Positions 52,521-64,000 of a stretch of DNA of 64,000 nucleotides are shown piece after piece. Every line of letters begins with the position of its first letter. The stretch's first letter is position 1. Position numbers and translations under genes: made by a program. The DNA comes from Clytia hemisphaerica (taxonomy: Eukaryota; Cnidaria; Hydrozoa; Leptothecata; Clytiidae). The stretch is taken from contig CACVBU010000956.1 of assembly GCA_902728285.1 (NCBI GenBank), positions 499,536-563,535 on the forward strand. Reading direction: 5' to 3'. Under the pieces are notes generated by a model. It ran no database searches and was not told the origin of the DNA. It saw nothing but the letters and a program-made list of their open reading frames with translations.

Positions 52521-54135
52521 CTCTTCTCTCTCTCTATTGTAAAAATTGTTTGCTGAAGGGTACAAAGATTTTCTTGAAATAGTTGATCGACATCAATGTA
52601 CAATGATCTTTGACATTAATGGTCTTTGACATTTTCAGCAGAGACTTATTTTTACAAGTTCTGTCACATCCAAAATCAATGTCATAAGCATGAAATCTTA
52701 CTTGTGTTTTACTGCCTAAATGTAAATTCTCTACTTGGGAAGACCACTTGCTTGACCTAACTTAAACTAGGACTACAATCAGAAGACATTCCCAGTTCCA
52801 ATCTAATGATAAAGATAATTTACAAGGCCTAAGATATGAACAAATCACAACTGTTATACCAGATACTGTATCTTTTGTTTTGTTTTGTTTTGTTTTTCAT
52901 AAAAAGTTTTATTTGTATCATTTGATTATAGGATCCAGTTTATTTCCAATGATTTTTTTTTATTGAATTTTATTTAGTTGGATATCAATTATGTACCCAA
53001 TATAATGTTGATGGCATTGATCTCAATCCAATCGTTGTACTTTGTTATTGTCTAAAAATAAAAATCTGAGGGGGGGACTCCTCTTTTTTTTTCATTTTAA
53101 TGGGGGGGGGGACATTCTAACAAGGGTAATTTTTGTTTGATTTAAGGCCGGGGAGTTTTCTTAAAGGACAACTATCTAACTATTGCATCAAATTCCCGCT
53201 TTCTTAAGAAAATTGAAGATGAGAAAAAACCTAAGACTTAGGATCACAGATTGAAACAAATATACGAAGGGTGGGATTTTACAGCCGCCCGTCGTGCAAG
53301 GCACTGAGAGGCCACGAGTGCCAAAAAGAAAGGCCATTTGAGGTGCAGCAACCTCATTGGTGGAAATTTGATAAACAGCTGCAAAGGAGCGCTTGGAACT
53401 GCTTGGAAGCAATCAGAAGATTTTTGTAGATTTCGATATAAACTTCTCTTAAGGTTTACTTGTCAATGTGTTGTGTCAACTTGTCAGCATTGTATTGTTG
53501 TAAAGGGAAAGATAAAAGAAATAAGACTAGCCTAGTTTCTAATCCTGATATAAATAAGAGTTTAAGCTTAGACTGACTACCCCTGATATTATACCTTTTT
53601 TTAATTAACTGGTACCTTGTCTGGATTGATAAATGGATTCCTGGTTTTTATTTGTTACTCATTGTTACTTTATTTGAGTACTTTATTAAAGTTATGATAT
53701 CATAAAGATGAATTTTTAAAGAAATTATTATAGATAGAAGTAAACTTGATGAAATTATTTAAATAATCACAGTCACACACATACATTTCACCTTTACTAT
53801 TACAACTTTACTATTGCTTAAATTGGTACATCACATTACAATCCAAGATCTTTTTATGATACAAACTACAACTTATCACCATCATCTTTTTGGCACTTTG
53901 ACTTTTAGAGTAAAGGAGGAAATTACTTCTGAAGACGCACAAAGACCAGCAAAGTGGAACGCATAGCCTTTAAAATGGTAGAGTTAGGCCTAAAGGGGCT
54001 ATTATATGGCATTTCTGATAGGCTGATTCAGCCAATTTTAATGATAGGCTGATTCGGCCAATTTTAAAAGGACATTGTTGTGTTCATCAGTTTTTTCTTA
54101 ATTTGATCATGTTTCAGAACTATATAGAAAAATAA

Positions 54136-55127
54136 GGGAGCGGTCATAAAGTATCTACTAGAGGGGGGTGGAGGATATTTTGAAAAATCCAAAAAAAATT
54201 TCGCACCCCCTCCCCTAACCTGGAAAAATTTTTCGAACCCCCCCCCCCTCATAAGGCCCAATATTTTTTCGCACCCCCCCCCCTACTAAGAAAGTTTTTA
54301 CGCGAAAAAGAATTCATCCAGATGCGGTACAAAGAGTATTAATTTGTTTGTATGACAGTTTTTTATGTCAAAATAAGGTAAGGGAGATAGTTTAGCCCTG
54401 TTAAGTTAAAGTATAACAGGGTTAAGACAAGAATCATCAAGTGGTTTTCTCTGAGCTTCTGTAAAATTTGGAAAAAAATACGGCTTATTTTCCCCAGTAG
54501 CGACCTGGCTTAATTTTCTGGGGGTGCAAACTATGAAATTGGCGCCCCTGGTATTTTTTGTCCTTACTTGCGCCCTCCATTATTAAGTGAAAATATTAAG
54601 CTGTAAGAGCAGTATGGTTGAAAGTAACGCCTGGAATCTTTGAGTCAAGAAACTTGGAATTTGTTTTTTGTAATTTGAAATGTTAAGGGGTTTTGACTAG
54701 CAGATGCTAAGGAGGCGCAACCATGGTTTGCGCCGACGGGCGAAAATTTCAATATTTTTCACCCACCATTTTAGCTAAAAGACACTTTGTTTTGACAAAT
54801 TTCTTTTAAGAAGTACTTTTTCAAACCACTCTGATGAGCTGTGAGAGCCACTAATCTACTTCCCTCACCTAGCTCAATGTTACAAACTAAAAGGGCAAGG
54901 CGATGATGCCCAAATAATGGCAATATGAAATGTACATATATCCACTAAGATAAATTAAGAGTTGTCGGCCGTAAGGGCGAAAAATTTTTGAAATCTTCAA
55001 ACGTAAAACTATGAAATTAGACTTCCTACATTTTCTCTTGAGTTTCCCAAAAAAAATTGGAACCCCCCCCCTAAGCCCCCCTAGAATCCTCCACCCCCCC
55101 CCTAGTAGATACTTTATGACCGGTCCC
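54136..55127. mobile_element. Harbinger-like element with TAA duplication, ~1 kb
   Basis: Ends GGGAGCGGTCATAAAGTATC (left) and gatactttatgaccggtccc (right) are inverted repeats extending through ctactag and g-rich ggtggagga. TAA flanks both sides (54133-54135 and 55128-55130). No transposase frame; C/G homopolymers lie inside both ends. It sits about 100 bp upstream of the CCDC13 start codon. Confidence 0.8.
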
Positions 55128-55228
55128 TAAGAGGTTCTATGTAGATTATAAACTTTGACCTTAATGGCGAAATTTTATCTTCATAAAATTCATTTTCAGA
55201 TATACTACAGTACAATAAATAGAAAAAA

Positions 55229-58200
55229 ATGTCAAGCTCAGTAAAACATACACTGGAGCGTTTGGAAGAGCAACAAAAACAAAGACTTTTGAAAAAGAAG
55301 AAGAAAGAAGAAAATGAAAAAGCAGAAGTGGCGGTAAAAAATGTGTGCAAGTGCTCTGTAGAAGACCAATATGATAATTTTGATGGTGTTGAGGACGAAC
55401 TTGATCTAAAGGTAATTCAAACTTCTTCCATTCAGTTACGCTTCAAAGTATACGATAGTATAGATTATTTAATGGTGAACAATGATATCAGCATTATTTT
55501 CTCCTCTCTTATTCTAGCTTGGAATCAAATTTTCCAACCTTATGGAAACTGATGACTTTAAAGAGCTACAAGAAGGGATAAGGGTATGTTTTTATTTATA
55601 CACCTTTTATAGTCTACATATTTTGTATTCTTTTTTTGTTGCTTCTTTTAGGTTCTTTTGAAGCAACTTTTCTTACAAAAATTACCCATCAATAGTCATT
55701 GTTTTATTTTATTTACTTTTTTAGGAGTTGAAGGATGAGAATGGAAGATTAAACAAATTATTAGGTGAAAGGGAAGAAGAGATCAAAATAATTCGTAGAA
55801 GATGGAAAGAAGATAAACGAGATCTCACAGGTTTGATAACACACTTATTTCTTTTGAAATTTGATGAAATCAGTATTGCTCATACACTGTTATATAGAAT
55901 TTCCTGCAAGATATATTTCCTCATGCTAAAAAGTTAACGGCGCCACTAATAATAAGCAGATATTCAATAGGTAAAAGTTGGTTATTGAGATTTATTAACC
56001 CGAGGCAAAAACAAAACATAAATTATGTAAATAGTCGAACGATTCACGTAAAACACTTCCATAATCGAACGTTGGAATGTCTTTCTTATTTAATGATTTT
56101 CTTAAATTACTCTGAGTCATAAAATTTGTTTATGAAATCAACAATATATTTCTTATTTTTTAATTTCTTTGAAAAACAACAAGAGCGATATAAAAAATCA
56201 AACTTCGATAGCAAAATTTAAAAAAAAAGTTACCGTTGTATAATAGCCGTGGTATATCAGGAATATAATAATCGTTCTTAAATCTTTCATTATTATAGCA
56301 AAAACTGTGATTCAAAGATTCTTTTTACAGTACTACATTAATTAACCTCCTAGTTTTAATATTGTAACATCTTTGTATACAATACTTTTTTTCAAGGTGG
56401 AGGAATCGGCTCAGACAATGTTGCTGCAAAGATTATTGAGTTTTCAAAGAAGATTCGTGATTTGAATGCAGAGCTGGGTAAAGAGAAATCAAAAACGCTA
56501 AATTTACAAAGACAAGTAGATCAATTTGAGTTGCAAAAGAAGGTACGTAGCGTTGTTTAGATCATTTTTATTCAAACTGCCCAGGGTTATTCTCATTACA
56601 CGCTGTGAAATTTTCGATACGTTTTCCAGGCCATAATCGAAAAGGTTTTTGTGTTACCATTAATTTATAGCTTATGAAAAATTCATTTATAACGTTTCTT
56701 TTATTTTAGACACAAGAGAAATCAATGAAGTCCCCAACCAAAGAAGAAAGAGACAAGGAAGTCAGTTGTTGTCAATCTTGTGTCCCTTTCACAGGCTCAA
56801 AAATTATTTTCATCTCGAAATTTCCTCCTGAGCACTTCTTTTTAGGGAGAAACATTGATCATAGTCAAAAATAGTGTGACATTTCTATTTTCGAAAAAAA
56901 TCAAAAATCAGGTCTATATACTTCATTTAGAATCTCGATGTTCAATGTTTCAATGATATGAAAAGGTTTTAGTTTCTTCGCCAAATGTGAATAGTAAAGT
57001 CTTTTACTTTCAAATGGAAGTGCATTAACCTCATAACACCTACATTTTTCAAAGTCTCAGACTATTCCTTTGAGAAGAAAGAGCTTTGCCAATAACTAGC
57101 AAAGGATATGACACTAATCTAGATACTATTGTTTTACGTTTAAAAAAATGAACATCATAGCAAGATGGAGTTCATCTTGTTACAACATACAACATAGATA
57201 GTAAAGTAACCTCAAAAACTCAACATAATTGACTTGTAACTTTATCTTTTCATGTGAGGAAAGATGTTAACAGGTCACATTATTTTATTTCCAGTCAAAA
57301 TGATAGAAAATAATATCTTACCTGACTTAACAAGTCATTCACCTGACTTTGCAAGTCATCTCATTTTGGTAACCTCATTTTCACAACATTCCTAGGAAGG
57401 TAACCTCATTGAACAAACAAAAAATGAAAATTTGACCTTTTGGCTATCTAGCTATGAAATTTTATCATAATCTGGCCTGTAATAGTAAAGATATTGAGTT
57501 TAGAAAAGGTAACCTCGATTTTGGAACCTCAAAAATCTAACATTTAGTTTTGACTATAGCCTTAGTTTGGAGCAACCTCAAAATTCCGTGTTTTCTTTAA
57601 AAAATTGTTTGGCCTTAGCGGGTGGCTCCTAAATCAATCACCTAAGGGTAACCTCAAACACCCAACCTACACAGCCACAAATGGATACTAGTTCGACATT
57701 TACCCCTTTTATTTTTGACTACGATCCATTCATTTACCATCTTTTCTTTTCATTTAGGCTTCTGAATTATCATCTGTAAAAGACAAGTTATCGCAAGTTC
57801 TTCTAAAATCTGCTGAAGAAAGAAATGAAATAGATTCTTTGAAAAAAGAATTGAAAATCGCAAACAAGGTGAACTGAGATAAGATATGGCCTTTCCTTTA
57901 CAGAAAAAGACTGATCTCATACTGAGTACCTTAAGGGAAGAAATTTTCACGGAATTTAATTTCGCGGTTCACAGCTCAAAATTCGGAAATTTCGCGGAGT
58001 TGTCGAAAACTGCGAAATTAAATTCTGCGAAAGTTTGTTCCCGTGAATCGTCACAATCAGGGTGGTCTACACAGGAAAAAATTTTCGATTTCCAAGGTTG
58101 GAAATTCAATATTTTTGGGTTGGAAATTTTGGTTTTATAATTGAAGGTTGGAAATTTGAGCGATTACCTTAAGCTGATTTGGAAAACGTAAATTACCCAT

Positions 58201-61200
58201 AGGTTTTGTAGAATAAACCAATGCCCTTGAAAAATCAAGTGAAAAAAACCATGTAGAAATGACAATTTTCCAAGGCTGGTTGGAAAACATGACTTTTTGG
58301 GTGGGAAATTTTTATTTTCCAAACAGTTTGGGAATTGAAAAAAAAGGTCAAAAATCGATGTGAAGATACATATTTTAGTAAATTTGATACCTCAAGTTGA
58401 AAAACTAGACTTTTTGGTTCGGAAATTTGTGTTTCTCCAAACAGTTTGGAAAACGTTAAAAATCCATGTGGAAATTACATTTTTGTGAAATTGAAACTCT
58501 TTCGATTGGAAAACTAGATTTTTTGGGTTGGAAATTTGTGTTTCTCCAAACAGTTTGGAAAACGTTAAAATCAATGTGGAAATTACATTTTTGTGAAATT
58601 GAAACTCTTTCGATTGGAAAACTAGACTTTTTGGGTTGGAAATTTGTGTTTCTCCAAACAGTTTGGAAAACGTTAAAAATCCATGTGGAAATTACATTTT
58701 TGTGAAATTGAAACTCTTTCGATTGGAAAACTAGACTTTTTGGGTTGGAAATTTGTTTTTCTCCAAACAGTTTGGAAAACGTTAAAAATCCATGTGGAAA
58801 TTACATTTTTGTGAAATTGAAACTCTTTCGATTGGAAAACTAGACTTTTTGGGTTGGAAATTTGTGTTTTTCCAAACAGTTCGGAAAACGTTAAAAATCC
58901 ATGTGGAAATTACGTTTTTCTAACCATTTTCTGCGCATGTCCTTGGGAAAACCACAAGCGATTTTTCGCTCAAAACTGTTTTGATGTATAGCTAACCTAG
59001 ATATTTGGCTATAATGTGAGCAGTCAGTTGTAAGTTTCCGTCAGGTGAGGCGTCTCTTCGGAGCGGCCTCGGTCAATCGCAGTGAGTTCGCACAGTGAAG
59101 CACATAGGGTACTTGTGTCATAGTTTCAAATAGTGCCCTGCTGAGCTGTGTGATAGATCTAAGATCAACCACGTATTTGTGCGAACAATAACGAGAGATT
59201 GACCGGGAGCCATCGAGGCCTAGGCTAGCGAGTGGCTGTTCACAAAAACAAAAACCTTGTTTAAGATCTCTTTTCCACATCTCTGCCATCACGTTTTGGA
59301 TTTTGGCTTTTTTCAACCTGAAATTTCGAAATTTCCAACCTTGTTTAGCTTGGATTTTGGCTTTTTTCCAACTGAATTTACAAAAATTCCAACCTTGTAT
59401 TTCGGCTTTTTTCCACCTGGATTTTCGAAATTTCCAACCACCTTGTATTTCGGCTTTTTTCAACCTGAATTTTCGAAATTTCCAACCTTGTTTAGCTTGG
59501 ATTTTGGCTTTTTTCCACCTGGATTTTTGAAAATTCCAACCTTGTTAAATTTGGATTTTGGCTTTTTTCCAACTGAATTTTAAAAATTCCAACCTTGTTA
59601 AATTTGGATTTTTTCTTTTTTCAACCTGGATTTACGAAAATTCCAAGCCATGGAAAATGCAAAATTTCCAACCTTGGAGAATGTCCCACATTTTCAGGTT
59701 GGATTTCCCATTGGATTTTATCTTTTTTCCAACTAAGAAAACTTGAAATTTCCAACCTTGGAAGGTTTAAAATCTGTATGTCTTGTGCGTAGTCTTTTGC
59801 GTAGATCGCTAGGGCAAGCTGGTAATCTCACATCATCCACAATAGATAAAAAGTCTTCTATTTCAGGTTATCCACCAAACGGTCTCTTGAATTTCTAAAT
59901 AGCTCTATAATGCCCTTCGAATGCCACGACTTTGTGATTGTTTGATGAATCGCGACTCGAATCAAAATCCGGCATCTCTATACTACTGTTGTATTTTTTC
60001 ATACAAAACAGGTTTTACAACGTGAAGTTGGAGAGAATATTTCATTTCAATCTTTATTGAACTCATCAGCTGGTTGGAGAGGTCGCCAGCAACAAATCAT
60101 GGCGTTGCAACAAAAAGTAAAATAGTTTGTTAAATCAGGGGTCACTTTCATTCTTCTGGAAAAATGAATGCGGTAAAAAAGATACGACTGCTCTGATTTT
60201 CCACATTTAAACTTTTTTAAGTTCCAGACAAAAATAGGGGAGTAGGGACAGTTATTAAAAGTTAAATGGTTACATCCAATGTCCACTTATCAATCAAAAT
60301 TCAGTGCCGTAGGAAGCATTTTCATATTGGGGGGGCTAAAGTTTAGTGACACCGCGAGGGCCAACCATGGTTTGGCCCGAGGGGGAAAATTTTGAAAATT
60401 TGAGCTCTAGATTGCTTGAAAATGCACTCAAAACATGCACTTAAAAGAAAATTTGCATTTTGCAAAATAACCATTTTTGAAAAAATTATTGGGGGGCATA
60501 GCCCCCCTTGCCCCCCAGTTGCTACGGCACTGAAATTCTTTAGTCTATACCATAGACCCATCACAGTGACTTAAATCACATTTTTTCATTTTGAGAAAAA
60601 CGCAAATAAAGGTTTTCAGAGCTAAAAAACCTTATCAACAAAATTGGCCTTAGTAAAATGCTGAAAATGAACGAAAATGTTAATTTTTAAAGCTTTTTAG
60701 TTCTTAATTCTGCTTAATTGTGTACTTTAGGGTTTATAGAGTATAGCTGTGCCCATGTGATGTATTACATCTTTAAACAACTCATTACATTGATCCATTC
60801 GTTTATTTTCATTTTGACCAGAATAACGATCTTCAGCAGCAACTGCCACAACACGAACGTGGAAAGAGTGGTTCTACGTCACGCTCCATATCGAGTCACG
60901 GTCAATCGGTGCACGATGAAAAACATCGGTTGACCATGCGCAAAATGGAATTGGAACGAAAAGAACAAGCTGATGTAAATTTGTTTTTTTAAACCATTTC
61001 AAACGGTGATGCACTAGGTCAATAACGTCTCTGAGGGTTGCCTCTGCTCTGTAGAAAAGCGTCTAGATATTGGAGCCGAGAAAGTTTAACGATAATATCT
61101 CTATCAAAGTTCATTTTTATGTGACGAGTAGTTTTTATTATTTCAGCCTAAATGGCAGAAAGTTTTTCGTTAGAGGGTGAGCAGAAGCCTTTTCGGCTAT

Positions 61201-63834
61201 TTATTAGATCTGTATTAATCCGGAATAGAGCATGGAAATTTTGTTGTTGTTTTTTTCAGGGTTATTTTCAACAATGTAAACTACTTTTACTCAAAGTTTG
61301 AGCGCAACCAAAAGTCTTCTTTGCCAAAGAATTATTGTTTTCGTTTTTATTTTTTCATCTTTCTGTTTCATTAAAACGTTCTATCTTTGATTTTCCAGAA
61401 ATTACAGAAGGAACTGGAAGCGACTGTTCAAGAACGCAATTCCTTGAAAGAGAAGAACAATGCTACTAGAGCTAGAATCAAAATTTTGTCACAAGACAAC
61501 AAGAATTTGAAAGAACAAATGTCGACACTGATAGAGAAAGGGAAACATGATGATGAACTTGTCAGTGCTCTTCTGGTACGATGTTTTGTTTTTCTTTAAA
61601 TGACAAACGTCGCACCATTTCCTTGTTTTTCAGCCACCTCTAGCGGAACGGGGTCTGAGGGTCGGGAAGACGTGTTTGTATAAGAAAATATATACAAGTT
61701 AAAGAGGTCGAACTATCGAAAAAAACTTGAACCGAACACATTGTAGAAATGTTTGTTAAGAAGATTTATCTTACAATCTCAATGAAATGTTACTGTTTAC
61801 AAAAGTTTTAATTTTTTCTCTACAAATCTTATGGTAAAACATTTATTTGAATGCCACCGCTTATCCTCTTTTTTTAGAAAGAACAACAGATCCTAAAAGC
61901 AGACAACGAGAAATTGAAGAAATCAAAACAACAAGAGAACTCACAAAAAGGCGAACGTGTTTTGAGAGCGTCCGGCAATTTCGCTTTCGAAGAAAAAGAA
62001 CAACATCATCAATCATTGGTCGATAAACTTAAAGAAGAAATGGCCATTCAAGAAAATAAGGTCGTCCAATTAGAATCAGAATTGAAAGAAATCAAAACAG
62101 CAAGACGATCGCAGAGCCATATCCCCCGGCCACCTGGGTCAGCTGCGGGCCGTAGAAACGACCCTAGAAGACCCTACAGTGGCAGCAGGTAGGTTTAGAA
62201 TTGGATCATATCTCCCACGCTTTGATTTCGTGTTTTGATTTTTTTTCAGCAGGTCCTTTACCATAAAGTTTACTTAATCTTGGCTAACCAAGATAGCCCT
62301 CGACTAAATGCATGTTACTTTATTTGTGAAAAAAGCAATTACATGGTTATCATTTCAGCGTTCCATCAACAGACACTATCGATCAACAGCTTCAAGAATT
62401 TAAATCTTTAAACCAAGCAGCTGGCGTGGAAGTTGAGAGGTTGAATGGATTGGTCAAACTACTACAAGATAGGTAAAAGTCTTGAATACAAAACTTTGGA
62501 TCAATACTTCAACTTGTCACATAAGTAAATCAGATTAATTGGCCAAGGGGACCCAAAATAACTCTTTTCTTTATATTTAGATGAAACAAAACAGAATTCT
62601 GATAATTCTGAAAGGATTTATTTTTCACACTTCACGTTGAATATCTGCTTACTGTTTGTCTGCTCGCCCATGAACATATAAACGACTGGACATCCATCTC
62701 CTTTGTATTTTTGTAGAAAGCACGGCTAGCTTCGTAATAAATCTTAATGATATACCTCTTGGGAATACTTTGCTAACAACGTCAAAATTTCGACAAAAGT
62801 CTCTGTTGTTCTACTTTAAAATACAGACGGCAACGAAGCTCGTTTCAAAGACATAATGGACGTCTAGTCATTTATTATGTTCATGGTTCGCCTAGAAACT
62901 TGTAACTGTCGGGGAGCCTTGGGACAAGTTTTACACATACAGTTTTGAATAGGCCTCTGACTTGTATCTGAAAGCTTACAATACGCTTTTGAGTTTGGGA
63001 ATTTTTCTCTTTAGAAACGGTGAACTTGTGAAGGACTCGTTAGAGAAAACGATACAAATCAATGAACGAAAACATCAGAATGCTCAACTCGAGAAAGAAT
63101 TGGAAAAAACGTTACTCAGCCAACGAAACAATAAAAAAGCCAGCCTTTCACCGAGGAAAACCGATCCTGCTAAAGACCTGCTAGAAATGGAAACGAAGTA
63201 AGACTGTCAATTTTTCACCTCTGTCTCAGTGACCCAGTGGGTACGCCACAGAGGATTCAAATGTAATGAAAAGTCTCTAGCTTTCATCGGGTGGGAATTT
63301 CAAAGTATAATTCTTATAGCGCAAAAAAAGCTTTGGGATCCTCTTAGGATTTTTGAGTCCTGTTAACATTTCTAATTTAAGGGTTGGACGATTTTTCAAG
63401 ATTGTAGGAGAATCTACAGGCTCTTTTTAACACAGGGCTGTTTTTGAAGTCTGTTGAAAGGATTTAGTATGTTGAACATTGTTTGTAGTTCCATTCTTTA
63501 AGGGGTAAATTTTCGTCATGTTTGTCGAAACCCTGTGAGTTCAAGAATCTGACTTATTTTTCTTGATCGATAGATCTTTTCATAAATTACGTTACGAATA
63601 TCACTTGCCTCGTTTTCCCATGGTGATTAAACCCCAGTGGATTTTATTAAAACTACTTCCTATTCATAAAAAAATAATTTAATGTCCCAAGAGAAACAAG
63701 ACGACTTAAAGTCTAAAATTTCGCCTAGAATTTAAACTACATAGGAAAAACAAGAAGTAGAGATTGAAGCCAATTTGAAATCTACTTTACATCGAGCCTT
63801 GATGAAACAATTTTACAAGAACAACGAGGCTTAA
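55229..63834 (+). CDS. CCDC13: CCDC13-like coiled-coil protein (cilium/centriolar satellite)
   Basis: In animals CCDC13 is a coiled-coil protein of centriolar satellites that supports cilium assembly. Exons: 55229-55411, 55518-55583, 55725-55830, 56397-56542, 56710-56760, 57758-57868, 60012-60116, 60822-60974, 61399-61575, 61878-62188, 62359-62472, 63015-63197. All junctions are in phase, and 568 codons are visible. Family matches include ELKDENGRLNKLLGEREEE, GSDNVAAKIIEFSKKIRDLN and SAGWRGRQQQIMALQQK. Most of the protein is heptad-rich coiled coil, with a basic Ser/Pro/Arg linker (SHIPRPPGSAAGRRNDPRR) near the middle to C-terminal part. A probable last exon at 63745-63834 (ending LMKQFYKNNEA, TAA 63832-63834, AATAAA near 63894) needs phase 0. 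Exon 12 ends in phase 2, so a small exon is missing or the join is wrong. Start Met chosen as the first in a basic coiled coil. Confidence 0.88.
57928..58055. repeat. Short copy of the 'taccttaaggga ... aatttcgcgg' family
   Basis: taccttaagggaagaaattt followed by facing aatttcgcgg and gcgaaattaaat words; in a CCDC13 intron just upstream of the CACTA-like copy. Confidence 0.5.
58070..59763. mobile_element. CACTA-like element, second copy, 3' end truncated
   Basis: Same orientation and order as 8177-9579: CACAGGAAAAAATTTTCGAT end, ~109-bp array (five units), GC-richer core (59005-59240) and a longer array of ttggattttggctttttt units. The right terminal ~16 bp is missing after ccaaccttgga, so no target duplication can be seen. 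Lies between CCDC13 exons 6 and 7. Confidence 0.85.
58390..58915. repeat. Tandem repeat, about 109-bp unit, 5 copies
   Basis: Units at roughly 58399, 58507, 58615, 58723 and 58831, each beginning aaactagactttttggg. One unit more than in the 8-kb copy. Confidence 0.85.
60300..60534. mobile_element. Short MITE, ends ttcagtgccgtag
   Basis: TTCAGTGCCGTAG at the left and CTACGGCACTGAA at the right bound about 235 bp with G-runs inside the left end and C-runs inside the right. ccaaccatggtttggcc forms an inner palindrome. Intronic in CCDC13. Confidence 0.65.
63582..63700. repeat. Partial copy of the 28563-28713 MITE
   Basis: cataaattacgttacgaata with tcacttgcc and ccatggtgatta matches the left part of the 28.5-kb element in sequence and order. 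Confidence 0.5.
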
Positions 63835-64000
63835 AATCGCTAAAAAAGAGACCAATTTAAGAACAACTGTTGTTGTTTAATTTTTAAGAACTAATAAACA
63901 AAGGTAATATCACCGTCTATCAAAAGTTATTGATTTGATTCTTATAAAGCAAATGCTTATATAAGAAAAATGAATATGCTCATATTGTGCGCCATCCCTT

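Larger units (their letters stand above)
45061..55228. other. Transposon-rich intergenic region
   Basis: Ten kilobases without a recognised gene. Its contents are listed separately: a tRNA-like sequence, foldback elements, two hAT-like copies, several MITEs and a kilobase Harbinger-like element. A minus-strand frame of about 50 codons near 50450-50610 is discussed among the findings. Confidence 0.6.

Noticed and set aside
1-64000. CRISPR arrays, bacterial operons, Shine-Dalgarno sites, rRNA genes
   Set aside because: Repeats lack regular spacers, genes are intron-split and eukaryotic, and no rRNA core sequence was seen.

Overview
The window looks like nuclear DNA of an invertebrate, probably early-branching, animal such as a sponge or cnidarian. 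That placement is an inference from gene content and repeat style; no species marker is visible. The sequence is AT-rich and the genes are cut by short to medium introns with GT-AG borders. Recognisable metazoan families are a PCTP-type lipid-transfer protein, an adhesion GPCR, a SPAK/OSR1 kinase and the ciliary protein CCDC13. The rest is densely packed with small inverted-repeat transposons.

Layout. 2-139 (+) may be the C-terminus of an unidentified gene. 1468-5237 (+) holds the 3' exons of a phosphatidylcholine-transfer-protein (START) gene. 7267-24471 (+) is a complete 10-exon gene for a large adhesion GPCR (signal peptide, discoidin/F5-8C, six EGF-CA repeats, Ser/Thr/Pro linker, CUB, GPS, seven membrane segments, acidic tail). 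Its CUB-side exons occur twice, separated by a 19-bp minisatellite, a giant inverted repeat and a single N; this looks like two haplotypes laid end to end. 26344-27840 (-) is a two-exon 3-hydroxyisobutyrate-dehydrogenase-like gene. 29802-37771 (-) carries 16 exons of a SPAK/OSR1 kinase that lacks only its first exon(s). About 40290-45060 is a decayed DIRS-type tyrosine-recombinase retrotransposon. 45100-55200 is a transposon-rich intergenic desert with one degenerate tRNA-like sequence. 55229-63834 (+) is CCDC13, with 12 phased exons and a probable last exon.

The genes do not form an operon or a shared pathway; this is an ordinary eukaryotic neighbourhood. The strongest unusual features are the GPCR architecture with a non-canonical GPS, the duplicated and palindromic block inside that gene, and a set of non-autonomous transposons whose terminal repeats and target-site duplications can be read directly. 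These include hAT-like (5 bp), Mutator-like (9 bp), Harbinger-like (TAA/TTA), mariner-like (TA), TTAA-type and CACTA-like (3 bp) elements, one case being nested three deep. I found no evidence of a prokaryotic-style defence system or CRISPR array.
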